From Macrobrachium rosenbergii (lineage: Eukaryota; Arthropoda; Malacostraca; Decapoda; Palaemonidae), in assembly GCF_040412425.1 (NCBI RefSeq), contig NC_089744.1, positions 29,337,501 to 29,401,500 of the forward strand: a stretch of 64,000 bases of DNA. The letters run 5' to 3'. A program made the translations under genes and the position numbers. Of this stretch, positions 47,991-61,354 are shown piece by piece. Under the pieces are notes generated by a model, which was not told the origin of the DNA, ran no database searches, and saw only the letters and a program-made list of their open reading frames with translations. The first letter of the stretch is position 1. The number at the start of each line of letters is the position of its first letter.

Positions 47991-48249
47991 GGGTCTGTCC
48001 TTTTGTATTTACTCGCCCAAAACAAAATGGACGTTGGTGCAAGAAATATTTGGGGCAGTGTTACATGCAGCAGATTCTTTTCAGAGCAGCAGACTTTCTT
48101 ATTAGGCGCTGATTCGCTCATCACGTGTGGATCGAAGAACGGCAGAGGTGTCTTTGTAGCTTGAAAGCAACCGTTAAATATTGGAGGCTTTTGGGTTCAT
48201 TCAGTTCGGTACGAATGTTGAGTCGACTCTTAAAGCGAACCCACAATGT

Positions 48250-48251
<2 letters not shown>

Positions 48252-48316
<65 letters not shown>
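48252..48316. repeat. (CT)n microsatellite
   Basis: About 65 bp of CT. Confidence 0.97.
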
Positions 48317-48320
<4 letters not shown>

Positions 48321-48879
48321 GGGAAAGCTCTCGTCTCTTTAAGTTCGCGGATACCTCCGGTCTGACCAGTCTTCGTTATGACAGAATTGAGCCAAGTGCC
48401 AGACTGAGCATTAGCTGTAATATGCACAGACCTACTTTGTATCTTAACATGTTGATATGCATAGTCAAGTCTATACGCACACATGTATACACAAAGTCCG
48501 TGTGTACCTTATTCGTGTATTTGAGCCGATTTTTTTTTTAATTGCCTCAAAAAGAAGAGAGCACTGGCTTAAGAATACAGAAAGATTATTTTCCCGTTAC
48601 TGATGCTTTCCTCTTAGTTGTTGATAAACCTGTTTGTAATTTAACAACTATCACAGGATTGACAGCCATAAAAGATACAGGTATTTGCAGGGTGTAACGA
48701 TGGAATAGTATTGCAGTAGCATGGTATTCGTGATTAATTAGCTGCTGACAATAAATCCGGTATTTTTCACCTAGATAAATTTTTGTATGCAATTATGATT
48801 GTCTTTGTTTCCCAAACAGCTTACATACCCACACATTAGAAAGTGGTAAAAGAGGAATTGAAAGGCTGGGAAGTTAGGT

Positions 48880-48985
48880 GAAACGTATGAGTTTGCAAAA
48901 GTATGAAGTGGTTGGAGATGGTTCGTTCACGTGGAGAGAATGGGGGATGTTCGGTTGGTGAAGAGTGTAGTGTACAGCTCAAAGT
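48880..48985 (+). pseudogene. Non-LTR retrotransposon remnant
   Basis: A frame around 48907-48980 reads GWRWFVHVERMGDVRLVKSV, matching the W-F-G-H-V-x-R-M pattern common near the C-terminus of non-LTR retrotransposon polyproteins. The expected Gly is Val here, and there is an in-frame stop just upstream. Only this short piece is recognisable. Confidence 0.5.
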
Positions 48986-48989
48986 TTTA

Positions 48990-49779
48990 TATCCAACCAT
49001 CTAATGTCATTTGCATGTATGTGCAGGATTGGTGTATGTGCTGTAATCAAAGGGGTATTTTACCATAAAAAATATTTGCAGGAGAGTATTGCCTTTATAT
49101 TTAAAACGTGACAAAGCGGATCTACTGAATTTGAAAACATCATCGTTTTGAGGGGCGTTAGGAGACACGGTTAATAGAAATTTTCCTCTGTTGAGTGCGA
49201 GTTGTGATTTTTTATATAAACCAGGAATATTTGTGTGGTGGTAATGAAATTGGATAACAGTGTATCAGTGAATTTATTTTGAAAATACAGTATGTCACTC
49301 TGAATCGTTAAAGTAGATAGACAGAATTATATTAGTCGCCCACATGATGATTTCTCTCCCTTTTTACATAGAAACATATGATTGTTTTTTATTTTAAATA
49401 AACCCAACGAAGATTAATGTCATTTGAGTGATGCATAGCTTTCTGCCTGGCTGAGAGAAGGTGTATGGGAGAAAGTATGTGAAGGACAGCGAAAATGAAG
49501 TGAAGGCAGAAGGAAAAGTAGCGAGACCAATTTTAGCTCTTTTTATGAAAGACAAAGACCTTTTAAGTGACTACGTCATCGACCTTATCATTGTGTCAGT
49601 ATGGGAGGGTAACCAGAAAAAAGATCTGCTTTCATTTTGGAATGACGAGACTGGAGGAGAAATGATGCTTGGGAAATTTTTTTCTGTTCTTTTCCTTGTA
49701 GCTTTTCAGTTTTTGTAAGAGCTTTAATTCTTGTCGAATTTAAGTTGAAAAATGAATTTATACTTTTCAATGATTGAGA

Positions 49780-49782
<3 letters not shown>
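48990..49782. other. No gene seen
   Basis: AT-rich. The 85-codon plus frame at 49461-49718 has no recognisable domain. Confidence 0.35.

Positions 49783-49854
<72 letters not shown>
49783..49854. repeat. (CT)n microsatellite
   Basis: About 72 bp of CT. Confidence 0.97.
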
Positions 49855-49857
<3 letters not shown>

Positions 49858-51034
49858 CTGTTTTTAAGGATATCAATTTGTAATAATTGTTTTCAAACTG
49901 GTTCTCAGATATTTATGTACAGCTTGACGTTTGAACTATTTACCCTCTTGAAAAAACCTTTTTGATAATATTTTTCTTCCAACTCTTTGTGAGAGAGAGA
50001 GAGGTAGAGATCAAATCTCTTAATGTTAAAGTTTTGCGTGTGTGTGCCCGTCCATGAAACTCCAACAGAGAGAATAATTTCTACATCCAGAATGCACACG
50101 ACTCCCTTCCATTTTTCTTTTTCATTTTATTCATGCCTTGTTAATTACCAAGAAGTTCTCGCTCCTTTTTCTTTTCCTTTTTTTTGTGATGGAAAGAAGA
50201 TGAAAGCCTTTTGTCATTTTTCTTTATCACAGTGGCAGACTGGAGTTTCCAAGATTCTCTCTTAGTTTTCCTCTCCTCATTTGTGTTCCAGGTTCTTTAG
50301 CCGCTAATAGCTCAGGCGGTTTTTGTCCACGTGTGTGTTTCAGCGTGTGATTTTACTACTGAGGCTGTTATTGCAGTTGTTAATGTTTCTTTTTTATTAC
50401 AGTAGTATGTGTATTCTTGCAATGTCTAGTGTGCTGCTTTTATCCTGACATGGAATTTTACTGTAATATGTATAGGTTTTATGTAGTCGTGACTACAGTA
50501 TCCAAATACAGTATGCAATTTTATATATGCAAATTGCATGTCGTATTTCAATCAGTTGTATCTCGCTCTCTCTTCTTTTAAGCATTTGGTCGTGTTATGT
50601 GAACATTCAGAGATATCAGTGAGGTCTTACTGGTTTGAGAATGTTCTAGCAACGAACTGGATTTATTAAAGAAAACGCGGTTTCTTGTCCTATTGAGAGT
50701 TTTAAAGATTGTGAAGGGAGAAATTAAATGGATCGCTTGATCATTTGGGCCCCAAAAGATCGGTTTTTTTTTCCTATTGATTGCCTTATGTCTTTGAAAA
50801 CGTCATCCATGAGTGTGTGGTTGTAGTTCTCATTTATAATTGTTATTTTAGTGTTTATAGATGTCATTGTAATATAGAAGCTGTTAGAGGAATTTATGAT
50901 TTCAGAAATTTGAAATGAAAGTAATAAACTCGTTTCGTGTTGCAGCAGATGATATTTGAGATGATTTTTCAATTTAGGTTCAATATGATTTGCCTTTCGG
51001 TTTGAATAGTGTTTTCTCGGAATTGAGAAAGAGC
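49855..51034. other. No gene seen
   Basis: AT- and T-rich unique-looking sequence, no supported feature. Confidence 0.4.
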
Positions 51035-51360
51035 GCCACGTAGGGGGTTAGTGCCGTCAGCACACCTCTTACGGTGCACTGTAGGCATTACTTAAGGTTC
51101 TTTGAGCGTCCCCTCGGCCCCTAGCTGCAACCCCCATCATTAATTTTATTATACATCCGTTCATATTCTCTTACTTCCATTTTACTTTCCACCCTCCCCT
51201 AACAATTGTTTCATAATGCAACTGCGAAGTTTTCCGCCTGTTACAACTTTCAAACCTTTCTACTCTAAATTTCCCTTTCAGCGCTGAATGTCCTCATAGG
51301 TTCTAATGCTTGGCCTTGGGCCTAAATTTTATATTCCATTCCATTCCATTCCATTCCATT
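51035..51360 (+). mobile_element. Family A SINE-like element, copy 10, with (ATTCC)n tail
   Basis: Near full length, and the best example of the 3' tail: TTTTATATTCCATTCCATTCC, several ATTCC units directly after GGGCCTAAA. The head has a G-run and a degraded hairpin arm. Confidence 0.85.
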
Positions 51361-51991
51361 GACAAAGAACGGAATAATGAACGTGGTTGCTCCCTTGTCC
51401 TGTTTCACTTGCTGACATTCTTCAGAGTGAGAATCTGTGCATTGAATAACTGCTGAGTGATGCTGGTATCAACAGTCTTTTGCCTGCGTAGACACTTACA
51501 GAAAAAGTCATTCTCATAAATCTTTCGGCAGAAGAAGAGAGGAAATTTCTCATTCAAAAGACTCGCAGATTGGTCGAGTTCTTTATCCAGTCCAAAAACA
51601 CATGCGAGAGATTAATGCTGTCGGGGTGGACGCTAGACGGTCTTGGTGGGCGTCAATATCTGCAGAAGAAAAATCAACAGATAAAATGAGTATCTGTCAA
51701 CTAAAGCGTTGATATGGTTGATGTCAATACGATAATCCAGTGCTATTTTGTTTTATGATTGAAATGGCTGACTAACTATCAAACCTTGTAGTGAAAAATT
51801 GTATTTTGAAAAATGTCTTGTATTATGATAACTTGTAGACAAATGAAGCTACGCAAATTATGCATGATTAGGCAGATTTTGTGACTTGAAGGAACCGCAA
51901 ATCATTGGTAATTTTGCATGACAGGAAAAACGGTACAATGGCGGTAGGAGGCATTTCGCCGAAAACAGACTACGTGGAGTACACATGGATA

Positions 51992-51993
<2 letters not shown>
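51361..51993. other. No gene seen
   Basis: Unique-looking AT-rich DNA. Confidence 0.4.

Positions 51994-52043
<50 letters not shown>
51994..52043. repeat. (CT)n microsatellite
   Basis: About 50 bp of CT. Confidence 0.97.
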
Positions 52044-52045
<2 letters not shown>

Positions 52046-52541
52046 AAACAGTCCATTAAGATACCGTAGTGGTACACTTCGGTTTATTAGAGAAAGCAGA
52101 CTTGGTCGAATGGAAAGCTGACCGGTTGAGATCAGTGAGTAATTAAAAAAAATCACGGGAATATTTGCTTTTGGATATGATGTACAATACGAATTTGATG
52201 GAATAAAATGAATCAAATACTTCTTGAAGTTAGGACTCACCATAATAAAAGAGGTTAAGCGAGTTTTGTACCTGAGTTTTTTGTTAAGAATATTTGATTT
52301 ATTAAAATGCTGGTGGGATGTGTAGTAAAGACCAAAGCGAACTTATGAGTGATATAAATGTTGCGTTGTAGGTTCCTTGTAAGTGGCCTGTTGTGTATTG
52401 TTAAAAGTATAAACATGTATAACAACAGTCTTCCGCTGATTAGTATGCTTTAGAGTTAAAAGAGAGAATGAGAATAATGCATGAGGTCACCTAAAGCAAG
52501 GAATCTCCGACGTTGAACTGTGGAAATCCATTGCCCATTTG

Positions 52542-52740
52542 CTAAGGCGAACCCCAGAGGTTAAGAATAATGGTTATACGGTCTCTGCTCAAAGTAAGAG
52601 AGCTAAATATATTCCCCCACTCATGCCATTCCTCTTCTTTATCTTCCACAAATCTCCACTCGGTCTCAACCTTCCTTTTCAAAGTTCTCAACCAGTAAGG
52701 TTTTGTTCTTCCAACTCTTCCTGCGACCAAAGGAGCCCAG
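52542..52740 (-). other. Protein-like open segment, possibly a decayed retroelement
   Basis: Minus-strand frame of about 60 codons rich in charged and aromatic residues (GRTKPYWLRTLKRKVETEW and KEEEWHEWGN). It reads more like protein than most open frames here, but I cannot assign a family. It ends where the family C element begins. Confidence 0.25.
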
Positions 52741-52937
52741 CGAAGAATTAGAGGAATTTATTTCTGGTGATAGAAATAATTTCTCGCTGTAACGTGGTTC
52801 GGATTCCACAATAAGCTGTAGGTCCCGTTGCTAGGTAACCAGTTGGTTCTTAGCCACGTAAATAAGTCTAATCCTTCGGGCCAGCCCTAGGAGAGCTGTT
52901 AATCAGCTCAGTGGTCTGGTTAAACTAAGGTATACTT
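52741..52937 (+). mobile_element. Family C SINE-like element, copy 2 (longer)
   Basis: Matches copy 1 (24450-24597) over GGTTCGGATTCC to AAGGTATACTT with few differences, and extends further 5' with GAAGAATTAGAGGAATTTAT and TTCTGGTGATAGAAAT. Same strand as copy 1. No target duplication recognised here. Confidence 0.8.
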
Positions 52938-53966
52938 ATCCTACCACTTGCTATTCTCTCTGGGGTGGTGTGAAGTACATTTCCAAGCCATCTCCAACTT
53001 CAGTCAAACCAAAATGACTACGAACATGTTGTGAGTTTTAGATGTTGCCACTTTTCCCAGATTTAATTAATAAAACATTGCCAAATCCTGAAGCCCAGAC
53101 TCACTGATGAAAATAAATGATACAGTGCGATAAAAAAAAAGTACTATTATTGACTCCTCAAGTGATGGTAGATGGGAAATTAAGTCGGCCTTGTTCGGGA
53201 ATGGTCTCATTTTTTCTGGACAGCCCGTGGGATGAGGGGTAAGTAGGATTTTGTGACCGGATTAAAGAACCCAGAACGGAGGGATGCAGATTAACTGCAG
53301 TCAGCTTACAACTCAGGAAGAAGTTTGGCAACATAGCTAATGACATCCATGTTCGTAGTCGTTTTGGTTTGACCGTAGTCATTATCTCATCAATATACGG
53401 AGCTTCCTCGATTTATAATTTATATGATATAGTATCGCAGACCAATGGATACTAGTTATTAAAAAAAACTGAAACGTTTAATGTTTACTGGGTAACGTTA
53501 ACCAATCGAATTTGACATGAAGGAATTCTTACTGGAATATTTGTTTCAACTGCCCATACATTTTAGACATTTGACCTTTCCAGATTCAGGTATTACCATG
53601 GTGCTATAGCTCAGGTAATCCAATAGTAATCCTTTGATATAAAGTTAGTAGTATGGGTAAAAGTTAACTATTCCCCACTACTATACCACCGTAGTTGCTT
53701 TAGATACTCATCATGGTGATGTGAGGACCTTGCTATGTACTTGTACAATAATTTCTTTATGTAAACTTGAGTATTTTTTATAGCTATGTCTGAGAATCTA
53801 CGTAATATAGTTATTCCTGCCTGTGTTTGATCTCTTCCCCTATTGGGTAAGTAGCCTAAACGTCCACGCTGTATATTTTGGGAGCCAACCTGCCCTGTCG
53901 AGACTCGTTTTGGTGTCCTTTATTTGTTAATGACGCTTTCACTTCTCGAGAAGTTTAAATATACTC

Positions 53967-53969
<3 letters not shown>
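52938..53969. other. No gene seen
   Basis: Unique-looking AT-rich DNA, no supported feature. Confidence 0.4.
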
Positions 53970-54042
<73 letters not shown>

Positions 54043-54118
54043 ATATATACATGTATGTATACATACATATATACATACATACATACATATATATATATAC
54101 ACACACACACACACAGTA
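53970..54118. repeat. (TA)n(GT)n ... (CATA)n(CA)n microsatellite complex
   Basis: TA to 54012, GT to 54036, CATA-type runs (54050-54090), CA (54099-54114). Left flank of the SINE. Confidence 0.96.
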
Positions 54119-54124
54119 TATATA

Positions 54125-55512
<1,388 letters not shown>

Positions 55513-55575
55513 AATAAATGAATTAGGTGCATATTCCTCATTTCATTTGTTATCTATATGTAATTATTTGTATAT

Positions 55576-55867
<292 letters not shown>

Positions 55868-55941
55868 CACACACATACAGTATATATATGTATGTCTGTG
55901 TGATTTTGCAACAGACTTAATCCACTGGCGCCTCGTCAGCT

Positions 55942-56136
55942 ATGTTTTTAAAAGTGACTGGCGAGGTCTACTTTAGCGGTGAGATGCAAATAACACCCGA
56001 GGAAGTTGCAGAACGTTACGATACGCGATTCCGCCTAATCCTGAGTGTAAATGGAAGCTGCTCAGATAGTCAGCACTTTATCTCTCTTGTGAGTGACCGC
56101 ACCCAAAAATTCATTAAACCCTTTTCGTTTTCGTGA
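55942..56136 (+). CDS. Short open frame, unidentified, doubtful
   Basis: ATG-started frame of 64 codons beginning [20 protein letters not shown], with balanced composition and moderate GC compared with the surrounding simple repeats. No splice sites, family or promoter recognised. It could be a fragment of a dispersed element. Confidence 0.15.
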   Translation: MFLKVTGEVYFSGEMQITPEEVAERYDTRFRLILSVNGSCSDSQHFISLVSDRTQKFIKPFSFS

Positions 56137-56289
56137 GTTAGAAAACATTTCACGCAAAACTGTTTTGGTTGTTTTCCATAAAATACCTTCATCTGTGCAC
56201 CTCACATTTATAAAAAGTTTATTGTTATTGTTTGACGAATTGAATGAATGAAATGCATTTTCACCTATTTATTCATTAATTTGTTAAAT

Positions 56290-56442
56290 TATTTTTTCTT
56301 TTCTAATAACCGATCCTTCTTTTCTATATTTCCTGTTACCTTCTGCTATTTCTTTCTAATGAACACCATATTCGTGGGAAGCTTGAAATCAAGTCGGTGG
56401 CCCCTGTGGGCTTGTTCCATATGAATAGGGTTCATCTTCTGG

Positions 56443-56505
<63 letters not shown>
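56290..56505 (+). mobile_element. Family B element, copy 5 (best preserved, TAA-tailed)
   Basis: Contains TTTCCTGTTACCTTCTGC, CTTTCTAATGAACACCATATTC, GGCCCCTGTGGGCTTGTTCC and GAATAGGGTTCATCTTC, then about 63 bp of (TAA)n (56442-56505). 56230-56290 probably also belongs. Confidence 0.75.
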
Positions 56506-56509
<4 letters not shown>

Positions 56510-56839
56510 CATTTTGATCGATACTCCGGAATTGAATAGTCTGTGTAATCTGTCGGATTCAAGATATCTAATCTAATCAATAATCGAGCAATTCTCTGAC
56601 TGTCTTTGTGTCTACATAGGTTCGTCTGCACAGAATGTAATTCGATTTTATTCATTGTGGACAGTGTTAGACTTTCTTATTTTGACGAGGCCTGGTCACT
56701 CTCTACTTGTGTGTGGTTTCACGTAAGTGAGGTGAGTATTCCCTTATTACCTTGTCGAAGCCGTCCTTTTGTGGTGGTATATATGTTGGCGGAGCAGTGA
56801 ATTTAAATAGGCTCTTTGTTCACTCCTCAGGACAACAAA

Positions 56840-56945
56840 TGTTAGCATCGATTTTGGGGTATGCACCCATTCGTCCCTCCTCGTCCGGTGCGGAGTTCGA
56901 ACCCGGGTCGTCCAGTTGTGACCTAGGCATCCTACGACCAAATTA
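56840..56945 (-). mobile_element. Possible tRNA-derived SINE head (minus strand)
   Basis: On minus, GGGTTCGAACTCC (from about 56884-56896 on plus) fits box B, and TGGTCGTAGGATG upstream is a tolerable box A at roughly tRNA spacing. Downstream sequence is moderate GC. Could equally be chance. The GA tract follows directly. Confidence 0.35.
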
Positions 56946-56946
56946 C

Positions 56947-56948
<2 letters not shown>

Positions 56949-56989
<41 letters not shown>
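56949..56989. repeat. (GA)n microsatellite
   Basis: About 41 bp of GA on plus. Confidence 0.97.
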
Positions 56990-56991
<2 letters not shown>

Positions 56992-57108
56992 TAGTGCTTC
57001 ACAGAGGGGTTTGTAGTTAGTTTGTTTCAATGTTAATTCATTGTTTTACATACTGCGATGGAGAGAGAGCGAATACGATTCAGTACGTGAATTTTAATCT
57101 CCTGATCT

Positions 57109-57164
57109 CCATGATTGAAAGGCTGGATTGTTGCAACCATGATTGAAAGGCTGGATTGTTGCAA
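57109..57164. repeat. 28-bp perfect tandem duplication
   Basis: Two identical 28-bp units starting CCATGATTGAAAGGCTGG. Confidence 0.95.
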
Positions 57165-57423
57165 TATGCAGCGATATTTCATATTTTTTATTGTTTTCAA
57201 CTTTGTGTGCAAGTTCCTTTTGTTACGACTCATGACTGGCAATTTTTTTTTAATGAATCTTGCCAGTTCAAAGTTTGTTCATAGATAAGCATTCGAGAAT
57301 TCATGTCATATTAACAGTAGAGTTACCAGATTAGGAAAAGATCCTTAGAGTGGTGTTGTCAGTGAATATTCAGAATTGTGCCTTAATGATATCACGAGGC
57401 AACTATCACTAGGACAAGACAAC

Positions 57424-57678
57424 AGTTAGTGTCTTCATTGCACCTCACGTGGTGCACTGTAGGCATTACTTAAGGGTCTTTGCAGCGTCCCGTTAGACCA
57501 GAGCTGTAAACTCTTTCATTCTTTTTACTGTACTTATGTTCATATTCCCTTTCTTCCATCTGACTTTCCTCCTGTTTCACCTTTCAAACCTCCTTACTGT
57601 CAATTTCTGTTCAGCGCTGAATGACCTCATAGGTCCCAGCTCTTGGCCTTTGGCCTAAATTCCGTACTCTATTATTTT
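57424..57678 (+). mobile_element. Family A SINE-like element, copy 11
   Basis: The head with GCACCTCACGTGGTGCACTG through CAGCGCTGAATGACCTCATAGG to TTTGGCCTAAATTCCG. An internal block of about 50 bp (around the TCCTAACAATTG.TTCATAGTGCAAC segment) is missing. Confidence 0.8.
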
Positions 57679-59065
57679 CTAAGACAACACAAACTGTTTC
57701 TATGAAAAGCATGTGTACAGTTATTATGGACTGTGCATTTAATTTCATTATCTGGAGTTCAGTTACATAGGGATGCCAAAGATTTCTCGTAGTGGTACCA
57801 TGTAATTTTTAAGAGTATATTCAGATTTCGTCCTATTTTTTATATATATTACTAAAGTACGGCTAGCTTATTCAGTTCAGGTCAAATTCAAAACTTTATT
57901 CACATGAATACAACTAGTAAACACATGCAAGAAATACTGTACAAGAATATAAGTATTGGTGAAATGTATTATCCCTTTGGTCTTGCATCTTTCAGATGTA
58001 CAAACGTAGGAGGTTGAAGAAATTGTAATTGTATTTTATTATTTATATATTTTCACGCCATCACAGGAAGTGATTGTTTTTATGCAAGTAGAAAAGTACC
58101 TAAATTTCCTTTCAAGTTTCGATAACATTTTTAAAGTAATCTGAATTAACGTGATGTTTTTTATTTGATACCTAGGCGTATTGTGTCATCTTTCTCGTGA
58201 AGTCAATTTATTTGTTTCCATTTTTTTCTTTAATTATCACTTCCCCTCTGAAATATTTCCTCGATGCCTTGTCAAATCCATTATAATGTTTGATATTTTG
58301 GTGTACTTTGTTTTGCGTTAAATGAAGTTTCGCTCGTGATTATGGCTACAATAAGGAAAAGCTTTTGTGAATGAAATTTCAGTATTGCAGTTCTTTATTT
58401 TTCTAAATCGGAATCGCGAGAGAGAGATGGATGGTTTCAAATTGCGTTTTTCTCCTTTATTTATTTATTTTTTCCCTGGAACTGGAAAAAGTGATAGGTA
58501 TAACAGATATTCCACTATCTGGGTTATAGGAGATTCGGTAGGGTTTTTTAGGGGAAGTGGGTTTCATTTTTAGCGCAATAGTCAGGGGATTAATTTAACA
58601 GTGATCGGTATTCTACTTTTTTTCGAAGCCATCTCATTTACAGGAACAGTACTTGTTTTTTTATAGATAGATAGGTTGATAGATAGACAATGTTTTATTG
58701 GAGTCTGGTTTCGAAAGCTGAATGTGTTCGTTCTCATACCCAGTTTTTTGAAGTTTCGAATCACATTGAGTTGAAGTGTGTAAACAAGATTTTTTTCTTT
58801 CCCTATCGATCATTGAGACAATCACGCACAAATCCACGCATACCTACAAAAACAAACATTAAACAGATCGAAGCATTTGCCGATTTTCACACACACACCT
58901 AGAATTTTTTTAAAAGCACTTTCGTCACAGCAGGAATCTTGAGCAGGTAATTGGCACGTTGTTATTCATTTACACAAGTGGCAACATTTGTTTCAGGTGG
59001 GCCTGAGTCTTCATTTACACTAAATTGTAATACTGCGATTGCAGTATCATGAGAACAGGGGCCGT
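57679..59065. other. No gene seen
   Basis: AT-rich sequence without recognisable features apart from a GATA-type run near 58663-58687 and a CA run near 58889-58898. Confidence 0.4.
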
Positions 59066-59351
59066 TCATTGATGTGTCTGGAGTTCCACTGGGTAGTGTT
59101 CTTGGTCCGGAGATCTGTCACAATTCATATAAATCTTCATAATGTCCTTGAAATTGTCATCTTCCCAGAATTTAGACCATGATTCTGTCGCATATTTAGC
59201 GATGTTTTGAACTGTCTGCTTGATACTCGTATTAGTATATAAAGCAATTACTGTAGAATAATGGTTGTTTCGACGTGTGAGGTAGGTGGAAGGACCAAAG
59301 GTTAGTGATGCATAAACGTCGCAAAAACGCTTCCACCATTTCGTTGATTGC
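59066..59351 (-). CDS. Candidate terminal exon or gene fragment, unidentified
   Basis: Minus-strand frame ending in a TGA at 59066-59068. It contains KWWKRFCDVYASLTFGP and TQN/VQNIAKYATESWSKFWED-type helical, Trp-rich sequence and ends YPVELQTHQ. Codon use looks like a real protein. On minus, CTTCAG just before 59351 could be a splice acceptor, though its pyrimidine tract is weak. There is no ATG at the start, so it is either an internal-to-terminal exon or a fragment of a mobile element. Family not recognised. Confidence 0.3.
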
Positions 59352-59445
59352 ACTGAAGAGTAATGTGAGCAGCGGTTATAATTTTCGGAACTTTTTTTTT
59401 ACTAAGCGTCGCATGAACAAATTCTCGTCTTTTCCAGAATTTACT

Positions 59446-60815
59446 CTCATGCAAGTTTATTCATGTCATTCAAAGTTTATTCTTTTCGCATTCAAAGTTT
59501 ATTCCCTCGTCATTTAAAGATTATTCCTTTGTCGTTTAAAGTTAATTTCTTTGTCATTTAAAGTTTATTCATCATTATTTGATATTTATTCCTTTGTCAT
59601 GTAAAGTCATGTAAAGTTTATTCTCCTGGTATTTAAAGTTTCTTTATCATTTTCATTTGTTATTTAAAGTATTTCCTTGTCTTTTAAAGTTTATTCTGTC
59701 ATCAGTTAAGGTGTTTGCTCTTGTCAGTTGAAATTTATTCCATGTCATTTAAAATTTATTTCTTCTTCATTTAAAGTTCATTTCTCGTCATTTAATATTT
59801 ATTCTTTTGTCATGTAAAGTTCCTTCCCTTGTCCTTTAAAGTTTCTAAGTTCATCATTTAGTGTTTTCATTCGTTATTGAAAGCTTATTCCCTCATCATT
59901 TAAGGTGTATTTGTTAATTGAAGTTTATTCCTTTGTCATTTGAAGTTAATTTCTTTGTCATTTAAAGCTTATTCGTCATTTTAATTTTATTCCTTTGTCA
60001 TTTAGATTTTCTAACATTGTCATTTAAACTTTGAAAGTTCATAATTTTGTGCGTTCGTTATTTAAAGTTTGTTCCCTCGTCATTTAAAGTTTATTCCTTT
60101 GTTAATTGAATTTTTCTTTTGCCACTTAAAAATTATTCCATAGTCATTAAAAGTTTAGTCTTTAACCATTGAGTTTATTAATTTGTCAATTGTGGTTTAT
60201 TCCTTTGCCATTTAAATTTTATTCTTTTTCCATTTAAAGGTTATTCATTTGTTAATTGAGGTTGATTCCTTTGCCATTTAAATTTTATTCTTTTTTCCAT
60301 TTGAAGTTTATTCATTTGTTAATTGAGGTTTATTCCTTTGCCATTTAAATTTTATTCTTTTTCCATTTGTTTATTCATTTTTAAATTTTATTCCTTTGCC
60401 ATTTAAATTTTATTCCTTTGCCACTTAAAGTGTATTCTTTTGCCATTTAAAGTGGATTCCTTTTCCATTTAAAGTGTATTCCTTTTCCATTTAAAGTGTA
60501 TACCTTTGCCATTCAACATTTATTCCTTTGCCATTTAAAGTATTCCTTTGCAATTTAAAGTGTAATCCTTTGCTATTTAAAGTTTATTCCGTTGCCATTT
60601 AACGTTTATTCAGTATTCCATTTAAAATTATTCCTTTGCCATTTAAGGTGTTATTCCCTTTCCATTTAAAGTGCATTCCTTTGCCATTTAAAGTGTATTC
60701 TTTTGTCATTTAAAATGCATTCCTTTTGCATTTAAAGTGTTCCCTTTGCCATTTAAAGTGTACGCTGCCATTTAAAGTGTATTCCTTCGTCATTTTAAGT
60801 TTATCTCACCGCCCT
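59446..60815. repeat. AT-rich ~22-bp minisatellite, 1.4 kb
   Basis: Some sixty degenerate units of the type TTTGCCATTTAAAGTGTATTCC, with many indels. The left part favours TTTGTCATTTAAAGTTTATTCC and the right part CCATTTAAAGTGTATTCC, so variants have spread locally. Each unit has the palindrome TTTAAA. Stops in all frames. Not coding. Confidence 0.9.
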
Positions 60816-61235
60816 CTAAGTTTCTTAAGGCAAGAAAACGTCTGTGAAGGTACTTGATAGGACCTTGGCATCTATCTCATTGAAGGGGAGGCGCGCGCGC
60901 GCCTTGCCAGACACTGAACTGAAAAGAGCCCCAGAGGATTGGCCGTATATTCGATGATATCGTTTGCATTAGACCATTATTGTTTTCTTCTAATTGCGCT
61001 CCTCGGCTTTAAGCCTCGGAGCTCTAAGGCCGTTATGGCATCGTCTTCCCTCTTTCGTCCTTAAAGCCTCTCGCATATTTACAGACTGGGAAATGAAGGC
61101 TCTTTTAATACCCCTCTGGGAGTATCGGCGCTCCTCCATAATTTGGGAGAAATGGCGTTGTTACCTTCCCTGTTTTCTTTTGTTTTTATTTTTTTATTTT
61201 TTATTTATTTATTTATTTATTTTTTTTAGTTTTAG
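60816..61235. other. Intron-like sequence ending in a long pyrimidine tract
   Basis: Contains a GCGCGCGCG run (60892-60901), moderate-GC sequence to 61170, then a (TTTA)n/T-rich tract ending TAGTTTTAG at 61235. Confidence 0.4.
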
Positions 61236-61310
61236 GAAAGAATGCCCCGACGAAGGTGAGAAAAAGTGGAAGGGATTGTGTCACCTTGGAAACGGCAGTT
61301 GGAGAATCCA
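61236..61310 (+). CDS. Candidate internal exon, unidentified
   Basis: A long T-rich tract and TTTTAG (to 61235) precede 75 nt (25 codons' worth), then a GTGAGTGG donor at 61311. One frame reads KECPDEGEKKWKGLCHLG and then NGSWRI, polar with two Cys, like an extracellular module. A second frame is also open. GC and codon use are higher than the surroundings. An internal CGAAG|GTGAG could be an alternative donor. Family not recognised. Confidence 0.25.
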
Positions 61311-61323
61311 GTGAGTGGTTTCA

Positions 61324-61330
<7 letters not shown>

Positions 61331-61354
<24 letters not shown>
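61331..61354. repeat. (GA)n microsatellite, short
   Basis: About 24 bp of GA on plus, right after the candidate donor region. Confidence 0.9.
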
